A stretch of 16,862 bases of DNA from Comamonadaceae bacterium (GTDB lineage Bacteria; Pseudomonadota; Gammaproteobacteria; Burkholderiales; Burkholderiaceae_C): the NCBI GenBank assembly GCA_947374705.1, contig CANCDA010000033.1:1-16862 (forward strand), read 5' to 3'. The translations under genes and the position numbers were made by a program. This document shows, piece after piece, positions 1 to 6,092 of the stretch. The notes beneath the pieces are model-generated. The model was not told the DNA's origin. It made no database searches and saw nothing but the letters and a program-made list of their open reading frames with translations. How positions within the stretch are numbered: position 1 is the first letter of the stretch; each line of letters begins with the position of its first letter.

Positions 1-1595
1 GCTTCGGGCACGACTTCGGTGGCCCCTGCAAGCTGGAGTTTTTCAAGGTTGAGGTCGTCTTGCGTGCGCACAATCACTGGTACCTGCGGTGCGTGGGAGC
101 GCACACTGCCCAGCACTTTGATGGCACCTGACACGTCCAGATAGGTCACTACCACCGCGCTGGCGCGCACCAGACCGGCCGACATGAGCACTTGCAGGCG
201 CGTGGCATCACCAAAGACCACAGACTGACCTGCCGCCGTGGCTTGGCGCACACGGTCGGGGTCCATGTCCAGCGCCATGTAGGGGATGTTTTGGCTGTCC
301 AGAATGCGGGCCAGGTTTTGGCCGCAGCGCCCGTAGCCGCAGATGATGACGTGCTTGCTGACGTTGATGGATTTGCGCGCAATGGAGGTCATCTGCAAAG
401 ACTGCGTCAGCCACTCGCTGGACACGAGTTTGAGCACCAGCGCATTGCTGTACATGATGATGAAAGGCGTGGCCAGCATCGACAGCACCATACTGGCCAA
501 AATCGGGTTGAACAAATCGGGCGGCACCAGTTCATTTTGGAGTGCCAAGGTGAGTAACACAAAGCCAAACTCACCGGCCTGGGCCAGGTACAAACCGGTG
601 CGCAGCGAGACGCCTGCTGTGGCTCCCATGAGACGTGCCAAAACAGCCACCAGCGCGGTCTTGAACAGAACCGGCAATGCCACCAAAACCAGCACCAAAA
701 ACCAACGCTCCAGCACCAAACGCCAGTCCAGCAGCATGCCGATGCTGATGAAAAACAGCCCCAGCAGCACGTCGTGAAACGGGCGAATGTCGGTCTCTAC
801 CTGCGGCTTGAATTCGGTCTCAGAAATCAACATGCCTGCAATGAAAGCGCCTAGCGCCAAGCTGAGCCCGGCCAGCTCGGTCAACCAGGCCAACCCCAGC
901 GTGATGAGCAGCAGGTTCAAGAAAAATAACTCTTCGCTTTTGCGCCGTGCCACCAGGGTAAGCCAGCGGCGCATCACCCACTGGCCACCGGTCAGCAGCA
1001 GTGTGATGAGCACCACGGCTTTGAACGTGGCCAGCGACAAGGCGGTGACCAGTTGCTCGCCCGAAGCCCCCAGGGCCGGGATGATGACCAGCAAGGGCAC
1101 GACCGCCAAGTCTTGGAACAACAGCACGCCCATGACGCGTTTGCCGTGCTCGCTTTCCAGCTCAATGCGCTCGGCCATCAGTTTGACCACGATGGCCGTG
1201 CTGCTCATGGCCAGCGCGCCCGACAAGGCCAGTGCCGTCTTCCAGTTCATCGGCCACAAGGCAGGCAAGACCCAGGCCAGTGCCAATGAGGCCCCGGTGG
1301 CCAGCACCATGGTGAACACCACCTGAAACAGGCCCAAGCCAAACACGTGTTTGCGCATGGCGCGCAGCTTGGACAAGTTGAACTCCAGACCGATGACAAA
1401 CATCAAAAACACCACGCCAAACTCAGCCAGGTGTTGCACCCCTTGCGAGTTCTGCGCCAGACCCAAGGCATTGGGGCCAATCAGCACGCCCGCCACCAAA
1501 TAACCCAGCATCGGCGGCAGCTTTAAAAACCGAAAACCCACCACCCCCAGCACAGCGGCCAGCAGGTACAACAGGGTGAGTTCAAGCGCGTTCAT
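1..1595 (-). CDS. CPA2-family monovalent cation:proton antiporter (KefB/KefC-like), C-terminus cut by window edge
   Basis: Inner-membrane K+ (or Na+)/H+ antiporter with a cytosolic nucleotide-binding regulatory domain. The frame is open from the ATG at 1595 to the left edge, giving about 531 residues; family members are usually 600-660 residues, so the C-terminus is missing. Residues 1 to about 390 are a dozen hydrophobic segments starting MNALELTLLYLLAAVLGVVG. They include GLEFNLSKL and AQAGEFGFVLLTL, which resemble the conserved exchanger segments of KefB/KefC. From about residue 413 a Rossmann RCK/TrkA-N domain begins (HVIICGYGRCGQN, with GxGxxG at about 420-425). It is transcribed divergently from kdsD across a 70-bp gap. 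KefB and KefC of E. coli are gated by glutathione adducts; whether this one is cannot be read from the sequence. I leave the symbol blank because KefB, KefC and YbaL are not separable by eye. Confidence 0.92.
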   Translation of the reverse strand, partial: MNALELTLLYLLAAVLGVVGFRFLKLPPMLGYLVAGVLIGPNALGLAQNSQGVQHLAEFGVVFLMFVIGLEFNLSKLRAMRKHVFGLGLFQVVFTMVLATGASLALAWVLPALWPMNWKTALALSGALAMSSTAIVVKLMAERIELESEHGKRVMGVLLFQDLAVVPLLVIIPALGASGEQLVTALSLATFKAVVLITLLLTGGQWVMRRWLTLVARRKSEELFFLNLLLITLGLAWLTELAGLSLALGAFIAGMLISETEFKPQVETDIRPFHDVLLGLFFISIGMLLDWRLVLERWFLVLVLVALPVLFKTALVAVLARLMGATAGVSLRTGLYLAQAGEFGFVLLTLALQNELVPPDLFNPILASMVLSMLATPFIIMYSNALVLKLVSSEWLTQSLQMTSIARKSINVSKHVIICGYGRCGQNLARILDSQNIPYMALDMDPDRVRQATAAGQSVVFGDATRLQVLMSAGLVRASAVVVTYLDVSGAIKVLGSVRSHAPQVPVIVRTQDDLNLEKLQLAGATEVVPE

Positions 1596-1665
1596 GGGTG
1601 CATCGTAACAAGGGCATGAGTCAGCGGATTAAGGCGGTTTGAATTCCGCTGGCTAAAATCAAGCG

Positions 1666-2667
1666 ATGAGCCTCACCCCCACGCAAACCCCGCCTTTCAA
1701 TGCAGCACAAGCCATTCGGCTGGCACGCGAGACGCTGGAGATAGAGGCTTCGGCGGTTCAGGGTTTGTCGCTCCGGGTGGGTGAGGCCTTTGCCCAGGCG
1801 GTTGAGCGCATCTTGCAGGTGCAAGGGCGTGTGGTGGTGATGGGCATGGGCAAGAGCGGCCACATCGGACGCAAGATGGTGGCCACGCTGGCCTCTACCG
1901 GCACAGCAGCCATGTTTGTGCACCCCGCAGAGGCCAGCCATGGTGATCTGGGCATGATCAAGCCGGTGGATCTGGTGCTGGCCATCTCCAACAGTGGCGA
2001 ATCCGATGAGCTCACCGCCATCTTGCCGGTGCTCAAGCGTTTAGGCGTGCCGCTGATCGCCATGACGGGCAAGCCCGGCTCCACCTTGGGCCGCCACGCG
2101 GATGTGGTGCTGGACAGTGGTGTTGAAAAAGAAGCCTGCCCGCTCAACCTCGCGCCCACCGCCAGTACCACAGCGCAACTCGCCTTGGGCGATGCCCTGG
2201 CCGTGGCGTTGCTGGATGCGCGCGGCTTCCGGGCCGAGGACTTTGCCCGCTCCCACCCCGGTGGCGCACTGGGACGCAAACTGCTCACCCATGTGGGCGA
2301 TGTGATGCGCGCGGGCGATGCGGCACCGCGTGTGCTGCCCGATGCGGGCTTTAGCGCCTTGATGCGCGAGATGAGCGCCAAAGGCCTGGGTGCAACGGCC
2401 ATTGTGGACGCGCAGCAGCGCGTGCTGGGCATCTTTACCGACGGGGATTTGCGCCGCTTGATGGAGCAGGGGGTGGACTTGCGTGAGCGCAGCGCGCAAC
2501 AGCTCATGCACCCGAACCCCGTCACCATTCGCGTGGATGCACTGGCGGTGGAGGCGGCTGAGTTGATGGAGCTGCGACGCATCACCAGTGTGCTGGTGGT
2601 CGATGTCGAGGGGCGCTTGTGTGGTGCGCTCAATAGCAATGATTTGATGCGTGCCAAGGTGATATGA
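1666..2667 (+). CDS. kdsD: Arabinose-5-phosphate isomerase (KdsD/KpsF family)
   Basis: Cytosolic enzyme converting D-ribulose 5-phosphate to D-arabinose 5-phosphate, the first committed step to KDO of lipopolysaccharide. It has 333 residues, close to E. coli KdsD. An N-terminal SIS sugar-isomerase domain (about 40-190) contains VVVMGMGKSGHIGRK and FVHPAEASHGDLG. Lys63, His92, Glu115 and His197 line up with the catalytic residues known in E. coli KdsD (K59, H88, E111, H193), all shifted by four. Two CBS domains follow (about 210-265 and 275-330). The stop overlaps the kdsC start by 4 nt (ATGA), so translation is probably coupled. A TAAAAT motif at 1654-1659 could be a -10 box, but it would put the transcript start almost on the ATG and has no good -35. 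Confidence 0.95.
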   Translation: MSLTPTQTPPFNAAQAIRLARETLEIEASAVQGLSLRVGEAFAQAVERILQVQGRVVVMGMGKSGHIGRKMVATLASTGTAAMFVHPAEASHGDLGMIKPVDLVLAISNSGESDELTAILPVLKRLGVPLIAMTGKPGSTLGRHADVVLDSGVEKEACPLNLAPTASTTAQLALGDALAVALLDARGFRAEDFARSHPGGALGRKLLTHVGDVMRAGDAAPRVLPDAGFSALMREMSAKGLGATAIVDAQQRVLGIFTDGDLRRLMEQGVDLRERSAQQLMHPNPVTIRVDALAVEAAELMELRRITSVLVVDVEGRLCGALNSNDLMRAKVI

Positions 2668-3296
2668 CCCCCACGCTTGCCACTACGTGTGCTGCGCTGC
2701 CCCCCGAGGGGGCCGTGCCTGGCTTGGGGCGGCCCGGCGCTGCGGCTGCTCCTGTGCCTGCGCTTAATTTTCCACCCGCGTTGCTGCTCAACGCCCAAGG
2801 CATTCGCGTCGCGTTTTTTGATGTGGACGGTGTGCTGACCGATGGCGGGCTGTATTTTTCAGCACAGGGCGAAACCCTCAAGCGCTTCAACACGCTGGAC
2901 GGGCAGGGCATCAAGCTGCTGCAACGCGTGGGCATCACACCGGTGGTCATCACCGGGCGCGACTCTGAGCCTCTGCGCCTACGGTTGAAAGCCTTGGGTA
3001 TTGACCGAGCCTACTTCGGCACAGAAGACAAATGCCCGGCCGCCGAGCAAGCCCTGCAGGCCTTGGGCTTGGGCTGGCAGCAGGCCGCCGCCATGGGGGA
3101 CGACTGGCCGGATCTGCCCGTCATGCAGCGCGCGGCCCTGGCCTGTGCGCCGCTTAACGGCCACGCCGAGGCACGCGCGCTGGCGCATTACGTGACGCAG
3201 GCGCGCGGTGGTGAGGGTGCGGTGCGCGAGTTTTGTGACTTGCTCCTGGTGGCCAGTGGCCGCTATGCAGCCTTGCTGGAAGAGAGCACGCGGTGA
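2664..3296 (+). CDS. kdsC: 3-deoxy-D-manno-octulosonate-8-phosphate phosphatase, with an unusual N-terminal extension
   Basis: Cytosolic HAD-superfamily phosphatase that removes phosphate from KDO-8-phosphate. All HAD motifs are present: FFDVDGVLTDGG (nucleophile Asp53 and acid Asp55), VITGRD with the motif II Thr, Lys in GTEDKCPA, and GDDWPDLPVM (motif IV). It has 210 residues, whereas KdsC is usually about 175-190. The excess is at the N-terminus: the first 45 residues are Ala/Pro/Gly-rich, and about residues 3-28 are encoded by a GC-rich hairpin repeat (see the repeat entry). The start is the ATG that overlaps the kdsD stop by 4 nt. There is no other ATG before the HAD domain, only GTG or TTG codons such as Val18, Val31 and Leu40-42, so the true start is uncertain. 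The stop overlaps the lptC start by 4 nt. Confidence 0.93.
   Translation: MTPTLATTCAALPPEGAVPGLGRPGAAAAPVPALNFPPALLLNAQGIRVAFFDVDGVLTDGGLYFSAQGETLKRFNTLDGQGIKLLQRVGITPVVITGRDSEPLRLRLKALGIDRAYFGTEDKCPAAEQALQALGLGWQQAAAMGDDWPDLPVMQRAALACAPLNGHAEARALAHYVTQARGGEGAVREFCDLLLVASGRYAALLEESTR
2671..2745. repeat. GC-rich hairpin repeat inside the 5' end of kdsC
   Basis: A perfect 6-bp stem, GCCCCC (2699-2704) and GGGGGC (2708-2713), with a 3-nt loop. It is flanked by GCGCTGC at 2694-2700 and again near 2738, and by the phrase CTTGGGGCGGCCCGGCG at about 2723-2739. From memory, this combination is typical of an abundant intergenic repeat of Comamonadaceae genomes; I could not verify that by search. Here it sits at the kdsD/kdsC junction, is read in frame, and supplies about 25 extra residues of KdsC. 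The boundaries are approximate. Confidence 0.6.
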
Positions 3297-3910
3297 TTAG
3301 CCTGCTGCGCCAGGGCTGGGATCGCTTTGCCCTCTTTATGCCCGTGTTGTTGATGGGGGTGTTGGCCTTGGGCACGTATTGGTTGGTGCGCAGCACGCCT
3401 GGCTTGTCAGAGCCGCGCCCTGAGCAGGCGACACGACATGAGCCGGACTATTTCATCCAACAGTTTTCCGTGAAAACATTTGACGTGAATGGTCGCTTGA
3501 AGAGCGAGGTCTTGGGCACGCAGGCGCGGCATTACCCGGACACCGACACGCTGGAGATTGACCAGGTGCGCATGCGCAACTTCAATGACAAGGGGCAGTT
3601 GACCACCGCCTCAGCCAACCGTGCCTTGAGCAATGCCGATGGCTCGGAAGTTCAATTGACGGGCAACGCCGTCGTGCTGCGCGAGGCAACGCAAGGCAAA
3701 GATGGCTCGCTCACGCCGACGATGAGTTTCAAGGGCGAATTTTTGCACGCCTTCGTGAACACTGAACAACTCAAATCACACAAACCCGTGGAGCTCAGAC
3801 GTGGCAACGACCTCATCACCGCAGACAACCTAGCGTTTGATAACTTTGATTCAAAGTTGGAGTTGCAGGGCCGCGTGCGTGGTGTCTTGATGCCGGCAAA
3901 GTCGCGCTAA
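3293..3910 (+). CDS. lptC: LPS export system periplasmic protein LptC
   Basis: Bitopic inner-membrane protein that links the LptBFG transporter to the periplasmic bridge that carries LPS to the outer membrane. It has 205 residues, close to the family norm (about 190-210). One N-terminal membrane helix is at about residues 12-33 (FALFMPVLLMGVLALGTYWLV). It is followed by the periplasmic beta-jellyroll of the LptC (formerly DUF1239) family, with segments such as DYFIQQFSVKTFDVNGRLKS, HYPDTDTLEID and LTGNAVVLREA. The start is a GTG overlapping the kdsC stop by 4 nt (GTGA). It is the last gene of the kdsD-kdsC-lptC operon, and a strong terminator follows 40 nt later. In many proteobacteria lptA and lptB come next; here they do not. 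Confidence 0.93.
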   Translation: MISLLRQGWDRFALFMPVLLMGVLALGTYWLVRSTPGLSEPRPEQATRHEPDYFIQQFSVKTFDVNGRLKSEVLGTQARHYPDTDTLEIDQVRMRNFNDKGQLTTASANRALSNADGSEVQLTGNAVVLREATQGKDGSLTPTMSFKGEFLHAFVNTEQLKSHKPVELRRGNDLITADNLAFDNFDSKLELQGRVRGVLMPAKSR

Positions 3911-3950
3911 ACAGATCCGTTCTACAGACGCGTTAAAAATGCGGGCATGA

Positions 3951-3976
3951 AAAAAGGGCCCGTGAGGGCCCTTTTT
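3951..3976. terminator. Bidirectional rho-independent terminator between lptC and the RNA-binding protein gene
   Basis: A perfect 11-bp stem: AAAAAGGGCCC (3951-3961) and GGGCCCTTTTT (3966-3976) around a GTGA loop. Because the stem carries A5 on one side and T5 on the other, it ends with a U-run on both strands. It can stop the LPS operon coming from the left and the RNA-binding protein gene coming from the right. Confidence 0.92.
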
Positions 3977-4011
3977 AGAAAGCTTGAATTGGCTTGAGGC
4001 CAATCGGGTGC

Positions 4012-4425
4012 TTAGTAGCCGCCACGGCCACCGCCGCCACCGCCGCCGTAACCACCGCCGCCACCGCCACCGCTACGGCCACCGCCGTAACCGCCGCCGC
4101 CGCCACCACCACCGTAGCCGCCACCGCCGCCACCACCACCGTAGCCGCCGCCGCCACCGCTACGAGGAGCACGTGGCTCCATCGGGCGAGCTTCGTTGAC
4201 CACGAGACCACGGCCACCGTATTGCTGACCGTTCATGCCGTTGATAGCGGCTTGAGCTTCAGCATCGCTGCCCATTTCCACAAAGCCGAAGCCTTTGGAG
4301 CGGCCAGTGTCACGTTCCATCATGACTTTGGCGCTGGACACGGAACCGTGAGCTGCAAAAGCTTGTTGCAGGTCTTCGTCACGGAAGGAATAGGGCAGGT
4401 TGCCCACGTAAAGTTTGTTGCCCAT
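4012..4425 (-). CDS. RRM-domain RNA-binding protein with glycine/tyrosine-rich tail
   Basis: A small single-RRM protein of 137 residues, of the bacterial (cyanobacterial Rbp-like) type often linked to cold response; its RNA targets are unknown. RNP2 is LYVGNL (residues 5-10) and RNP1 is KGFGFVEM (about 44-51). The RRM spans about 3-80, and from about residue 90 the chain is almost only Gly with regularly spaced Tyr and a few Arg/Ser, like eukaryotic hnRNP glycine-rich tails. I chose the ATG at 4425 because AGGAG lies at 4433-4437, 7 nt upstream, and MGNKLYVGNLPYSF is the usual start of this family. An in-frame upstream ATG at 4530 would add 35 residues unlike the family. It ends against the bidirectional terminator at 3951-3976, with a candidate promoter at 4573-4600. 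Confidence 0.9.
   Translation of the reverse strand: MGNKLYVGNLPYSFRDEDLQQAFAAHGSVSSAKVMMERDTGRSKGFGFVEMGSDAEAQAAINGMNGQQYGGRGLVVNEARPMEPRAPRSGGGGGYGGGGGGGGYGGGGGGGGYGGGRSGGGGGGGYGGGGGGGRGGY
4018..4165. repeat. Low-complexity GGN repeat encoding the Gly-rich tail
   Basis: On the plus strand this is an almost pure run of GCC/ACC triplets broken by GTA (Tyr) and CTACG (Arg-Ser) units. It includes a 27-nt unit repeated about twice (eight Gly plus one Tyr). Such tracts can expand or contract by slippage and are also prone to assembly error. Confidence 0.85.
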
Positions 4426-4537
4426 GAAAGGACTCCTCAAAAAACACTCAAAACGCGATGGAGTCCAATACCCGGCATTACCCACCATCAACAAACAATG
4501 AAGACTTAAAGCAGATGCGAAACTGACCATTCACCGC

Positions 4538-4557
4538 AAACTTGCATTGCCAAGTTT
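4538..4557 (-). promoter_or_regulatory. 5'-leader hairpin of the RNA-binding protein mRNA
   Basis: AAACTTG (4538-4544) and CAAGTTT (4551-4557) form a perfect 7-bp inverted repeat with a 6-nt loop. If the promoter at 4573-4600 is right, transcription starts near 4566 and this hairpin lies at the very 5' end of a roughly 140-nt leader. A role in mRNA stability or temperature response is inference. Confidence 0.5.
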
Positions 4558-4572
4558 CGACAATACCCGGCC

Positions 4573-4600
4573 ATTATCACCATTTTTATGGTACGGGCAA
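4573..4600 (-). promoter_or_regulatory. Candidate sigma-70 promoter of the RNA-binding protein gene
   Basis: Reading the minus strand, TTGCCC (4595-4600) is 16 nt from GATAAT (4573-4578). The -10 matches consensus at 5 of 6 positions and the -35 at 4 of 6. It implies a start near 4566 and a leader of about 140 nt before the ATG at 4425, a length reminiscent of cold-shock gene leaders. Confidence 0.5.
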
Positions 4601-4619
4601 TTAATTTTGTGACTTAACA

Positions 4620-4661
4620 ACAAAATTAAAAGGAGAAGCCGCTTTAAAACGACTTTTCCTT
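4620..4661 (-). terminator. Rho-independent terminator of amtB
   Basis: On the minus strand the transcript reads a 12-nt arm (4661-4650, AAGGAAAAGTCG), an 8-nt loop, and the arm CGGCTTCTCCTT (4641-4630). Ten of 12 positions are Watson-Crick pairs, with one wobble and one mismatch, and a U-rich tail follows (TTTAATTTTG, 4629-4620). It lies directly after the amtB stop at 4672. Confidence 0.8.
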
Positions 4662-4671
4662 GCCCCTGCAC

Positions 4672-5874
4672 TTACCAATTCGCCTCGTGATCCGGGGTTG
4701 CACTGGTTTTGTGGATGGACAAATCGGCCCCATCAAACTCCTCTTCCTGGCTCAGGCGCAGGCCCATGGTGTATTTGAGCGCACCATAAACCACGATGCC
4801 ACCCACCAGCGCCCAAGTCACGCCCATGGCCGTGCCGATCAACTGGCCACCCAATGAAACACCACCCAAGCCGCCCAGCGCCTGGCTGCCAAAAATACCC
4901 GCCGCAATGCCACCCCAGGTGCCGCACAGGCCGTGCAGTGGCCAAACACCCAGCACGTCGTCAATCTTCCACTTGTTTTGGGTCAGCGTGAACATGAAGA
5001 CAAAAATGCCGCCTGCCACGCCGCCCACCACCAGCGCGCCCAGTGGGTGCATCAGGTCAGAGCCTGCACACACAGCCACCAAGCCGGCCAGGGGGCCGTT
5101 GTGCACAAAGCCGGGGTCGTTTTTGCCCACCAGCAGCGCCACCAGCGTGCCGCCCACCATGGCCATGAGGGAGTTCAGCGCCACCAGGCCCGATATCTTG
5201 TCTTGGGTTTGTGCGCTCATCACGTTAAAGCCAAACCAGCCGACGATCAGAATCCAGGCGCCCAGGGCCAGGAAGGGGATGCTGGACGGCGGGTGGGCCG
5301 AAATCGCACCATCTTTGCGGTAGCGGTTGCTGCGCGCGCCCAGCAAAAGCACGGCGGGCAGTGCAATCCAGCCGCCTACGGCGTGAACAACGACGCTGCC
5401 TGCAAAGTCATGAAACTCCTCGCCCGTCAGGGCTTTGATCCAGGCCTGAATGCCGAAATGCTGGTTCCAGGCAATGCCTTCAAAGAAGGGGTAAATCACG
5501 CCCACGATCACGCCCGTGGCGATGAGCTGCGGCCAGAACTTGGCGCGTTCCGCAATACCGCCCGAAATGATGGCGGGAATGGCTGCGGCAAAGGTCAGAA
5601 GGAAGAAAAACTTCACCAACTCATAGCCATTCTTGGCGACCAGTTGGTCGGCCCCCACCAGAAAGCTGGTGCCATAGGCCACGCCGTAGCCGACCAGGAA
5701 ATAAACCACAGTGGAGAGCGAAAAATCCACCAATATCTTGACCAGCGCGTTGACCTGGTTTTTACGGCGAACCGTGCCCAGCTCTAAAAATGCGAAACCG
5801 GCGTGCATGGCCAGAACCATGATGGCGCCGAGGAGAATGAACAAGGTGTCAGCGCCCTGTTTTAGTGCTTCCAT
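4672..5874 (-). CDS. amtB: Ammonium transporter, Amt/AmtB family
   Basis: Trimeric inner-membrane channel for NH4+/NH3 uptake. It has 400 residues and about 11 membrane helices. The pore signature is present: Asp156 and the twin histidines His164 (in DFAGSVVVHAVGG) and His314 (in WPLHGLCGTWGG), plus the conserved FAFLELGTVRRKN near the N-terminus. There is no cleavable signal peptide like that of E. coli AmtB. The cytosolic tail (from about residue 372, LRLSQEEEFDGADLSIHKTS) departs from the usual GLD..HGE.AY ending that contacts the PII protein GlnK. No glnK gene is adjacent; classically glnK and amtB form an operon. The ATG at 5874 has GAGG 5-8 nt upstream. A sigma-54 promoter at 5946-5962 suggests nitrogen-limitation control through NtrC, and the terminator at 4620-4661 makes it a single-gene unit. 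Confidence 0.94.
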   Translation of the reverse strand: MEALKQGADTLFILLGAIMVLAMHAGFAFLELGTVRRKNQVNALVKILVDFSLSTVVYFLVGYGVAYGTSFLVGADQLVAKNGYELVKFFFLLTFAAAIPAIISGGIAERAKFWPQLIATGVIVGVIYPFFEGIAWNQHFGIQAWIKALTGEEFHDFAGSVVVHAVGGWIALPAVLLLGARSNRYRKDGAISAHPPSSIPFLALGAWILIVGWFGFNVMSAQTQDKISGLVALNSLMAMVGGTLVALLVGKNDPGFVHNGPLAGLVAVCAGSDLMHPLGALVVGGVAGGIFVFMFTLTQNKWKIDDVLGVWPLHGLCGTWGGIAAGIFGSQALGGLGGVSLGGQLIGTAMGVTWALVGGIVVYGALKYTMGLRLSQEEEFDGADLSIHKTSATPDHEANW

Positions 5875-5903
5875 GAGGACCTCTTTGAGTTAAATGCGTT
5901 AAG

Positions 5904-5940
5904 TTGGTGCGTAAAAAGTAGAAAATTACTTTAGCACCAA
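5904..5940. promoter_or_regulatory. Inverted repeat at the amtB transcription start/leader
   Basis: The outer arms TTGGTGC (5904-5910) and GCACCAA (5934-5940) are a perfect 7-bp inverted repeat with 23 nt between. Inside lies a second perfect 6-bp repeat, AAAGTA (5915-5920) and TACTTT (5927-5932). The predicted amtB start (about 5935) falls inside the upstream arm. It could be an operator or a leader stem. The half-sites resemble NtrC half-sites but face the wrong way and are too far apart. Confidence 0.45.
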
Positions 5941-5945
5941 AATGA

Positions 5946-5962
5946 AGCAATAACTGCGCCAA
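5946..5962 (-). promoter_or_regulatory. Sigma-54 (RpoN) promoter of amtB
   Basis: The minus strand reads TTGGCGC, AGTTA, TTGCT. This matches the sigma-54 consensus YTGGCACG-N4-TTGCW at nearly all conserved positions, with the invariant GG and GC at exactly the -24/-12 spacing (10 nt between them). It predicts a transcript start near 5935 and a leader of about 60 nt. Sigma-54 control of amtB is well established in proteobacteria, which supports the call. I could not identify NtrC enhancer sites upstream. Confidence 0.8.
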
Positions 5963-5963
5963 T

Positions 5964-5975
5964 TTGATGCATCAA
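5964..5975. promoter_or_regulatory. Perfect 12-bp palindrome between amtB and metXW promoters
   Basis: TTGATGCATCAA is fully self-complementary. It lies just upstream of the amtB -24 element and at about -31 to -42 of the proposed metXW start, so a protein bound here could affect both genes. No known factor is assigned. Confidence 0.45.
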
Positions 5976-5994
5976 TGATGGGTGAGCTTCGGCA

Positions 5995-6000
5995 TATACT
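5995..6000 (+). promoter_or_regulatory. Candidate -10 box of metXW
   Basis: TATACT matches the -10 consensus at 5 of 6 positions and would start transcription near 6006, immediately before the riboswitch aptamer. No good -35 is visible at 16-18 nt upstream; the palindrome at 5964-5975 overlaps that area, so an activator may be needed. Confidence 0.45.
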
Positions 6001-6005
6001 TGACC

Positions 6006-6072
6006 TCAGCGCCGATTTGATCCAGATTGCGGGCGCCGGAATCTTGGAATTCCGAAGTTCAGCTAAAGACGG
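6006..6072 (+). ncRNA. SAM-II-type S-adenosylmethionine riboswitch aptamer
   Basis: The arrangement matches the SAM-II fold known from metX/metA leaders. P1 is GCGCC (6009-6013) with GGCGC (6032-6036). The loop reads GATTTGATCCAGATTGC, close to the SAM-II loop GATTTAACCGTATTGC. The 3' strand AGCTAAAGACGG (6061-6072) carries the hallmark GCTAAA. Pseudoknot pairs are visible: C6030-G6062, G6029-C6063, U6027-A6065 and CC 6022-6023 with GG 6071-6072, with U6028/U6064 at the ligand position. An extra hairpin, CGGAAT (6037-6042) with ATTCCG (6049-6054), is inserted between P1 and the 3' strand. SAM-II and SAM-V share a core, so SAM-V is the alternative. Sitting upstream of metX, it should repress methionine synthesis when SAM is plentiful. 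Confidence 0.85.
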
Positions 6073-6092
6073 CAAGAGTGACCTCACCCGGT

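Noticed and set aside
1639..1659. TTGAAT followed by TAAAAT upstream of kdsD as a promoter.
   Set aside because: The spacing is only 9 nt, and the TAAAAT would place the start at the ATG itself; too weak to list.
3975..4217. Ala/Val-rich or Arg/His-rich open frames over the GGN repeat.
   Set aside because: These are out-of-frame or opposite-strand readings of the low-complexity tail of the RRM protein.
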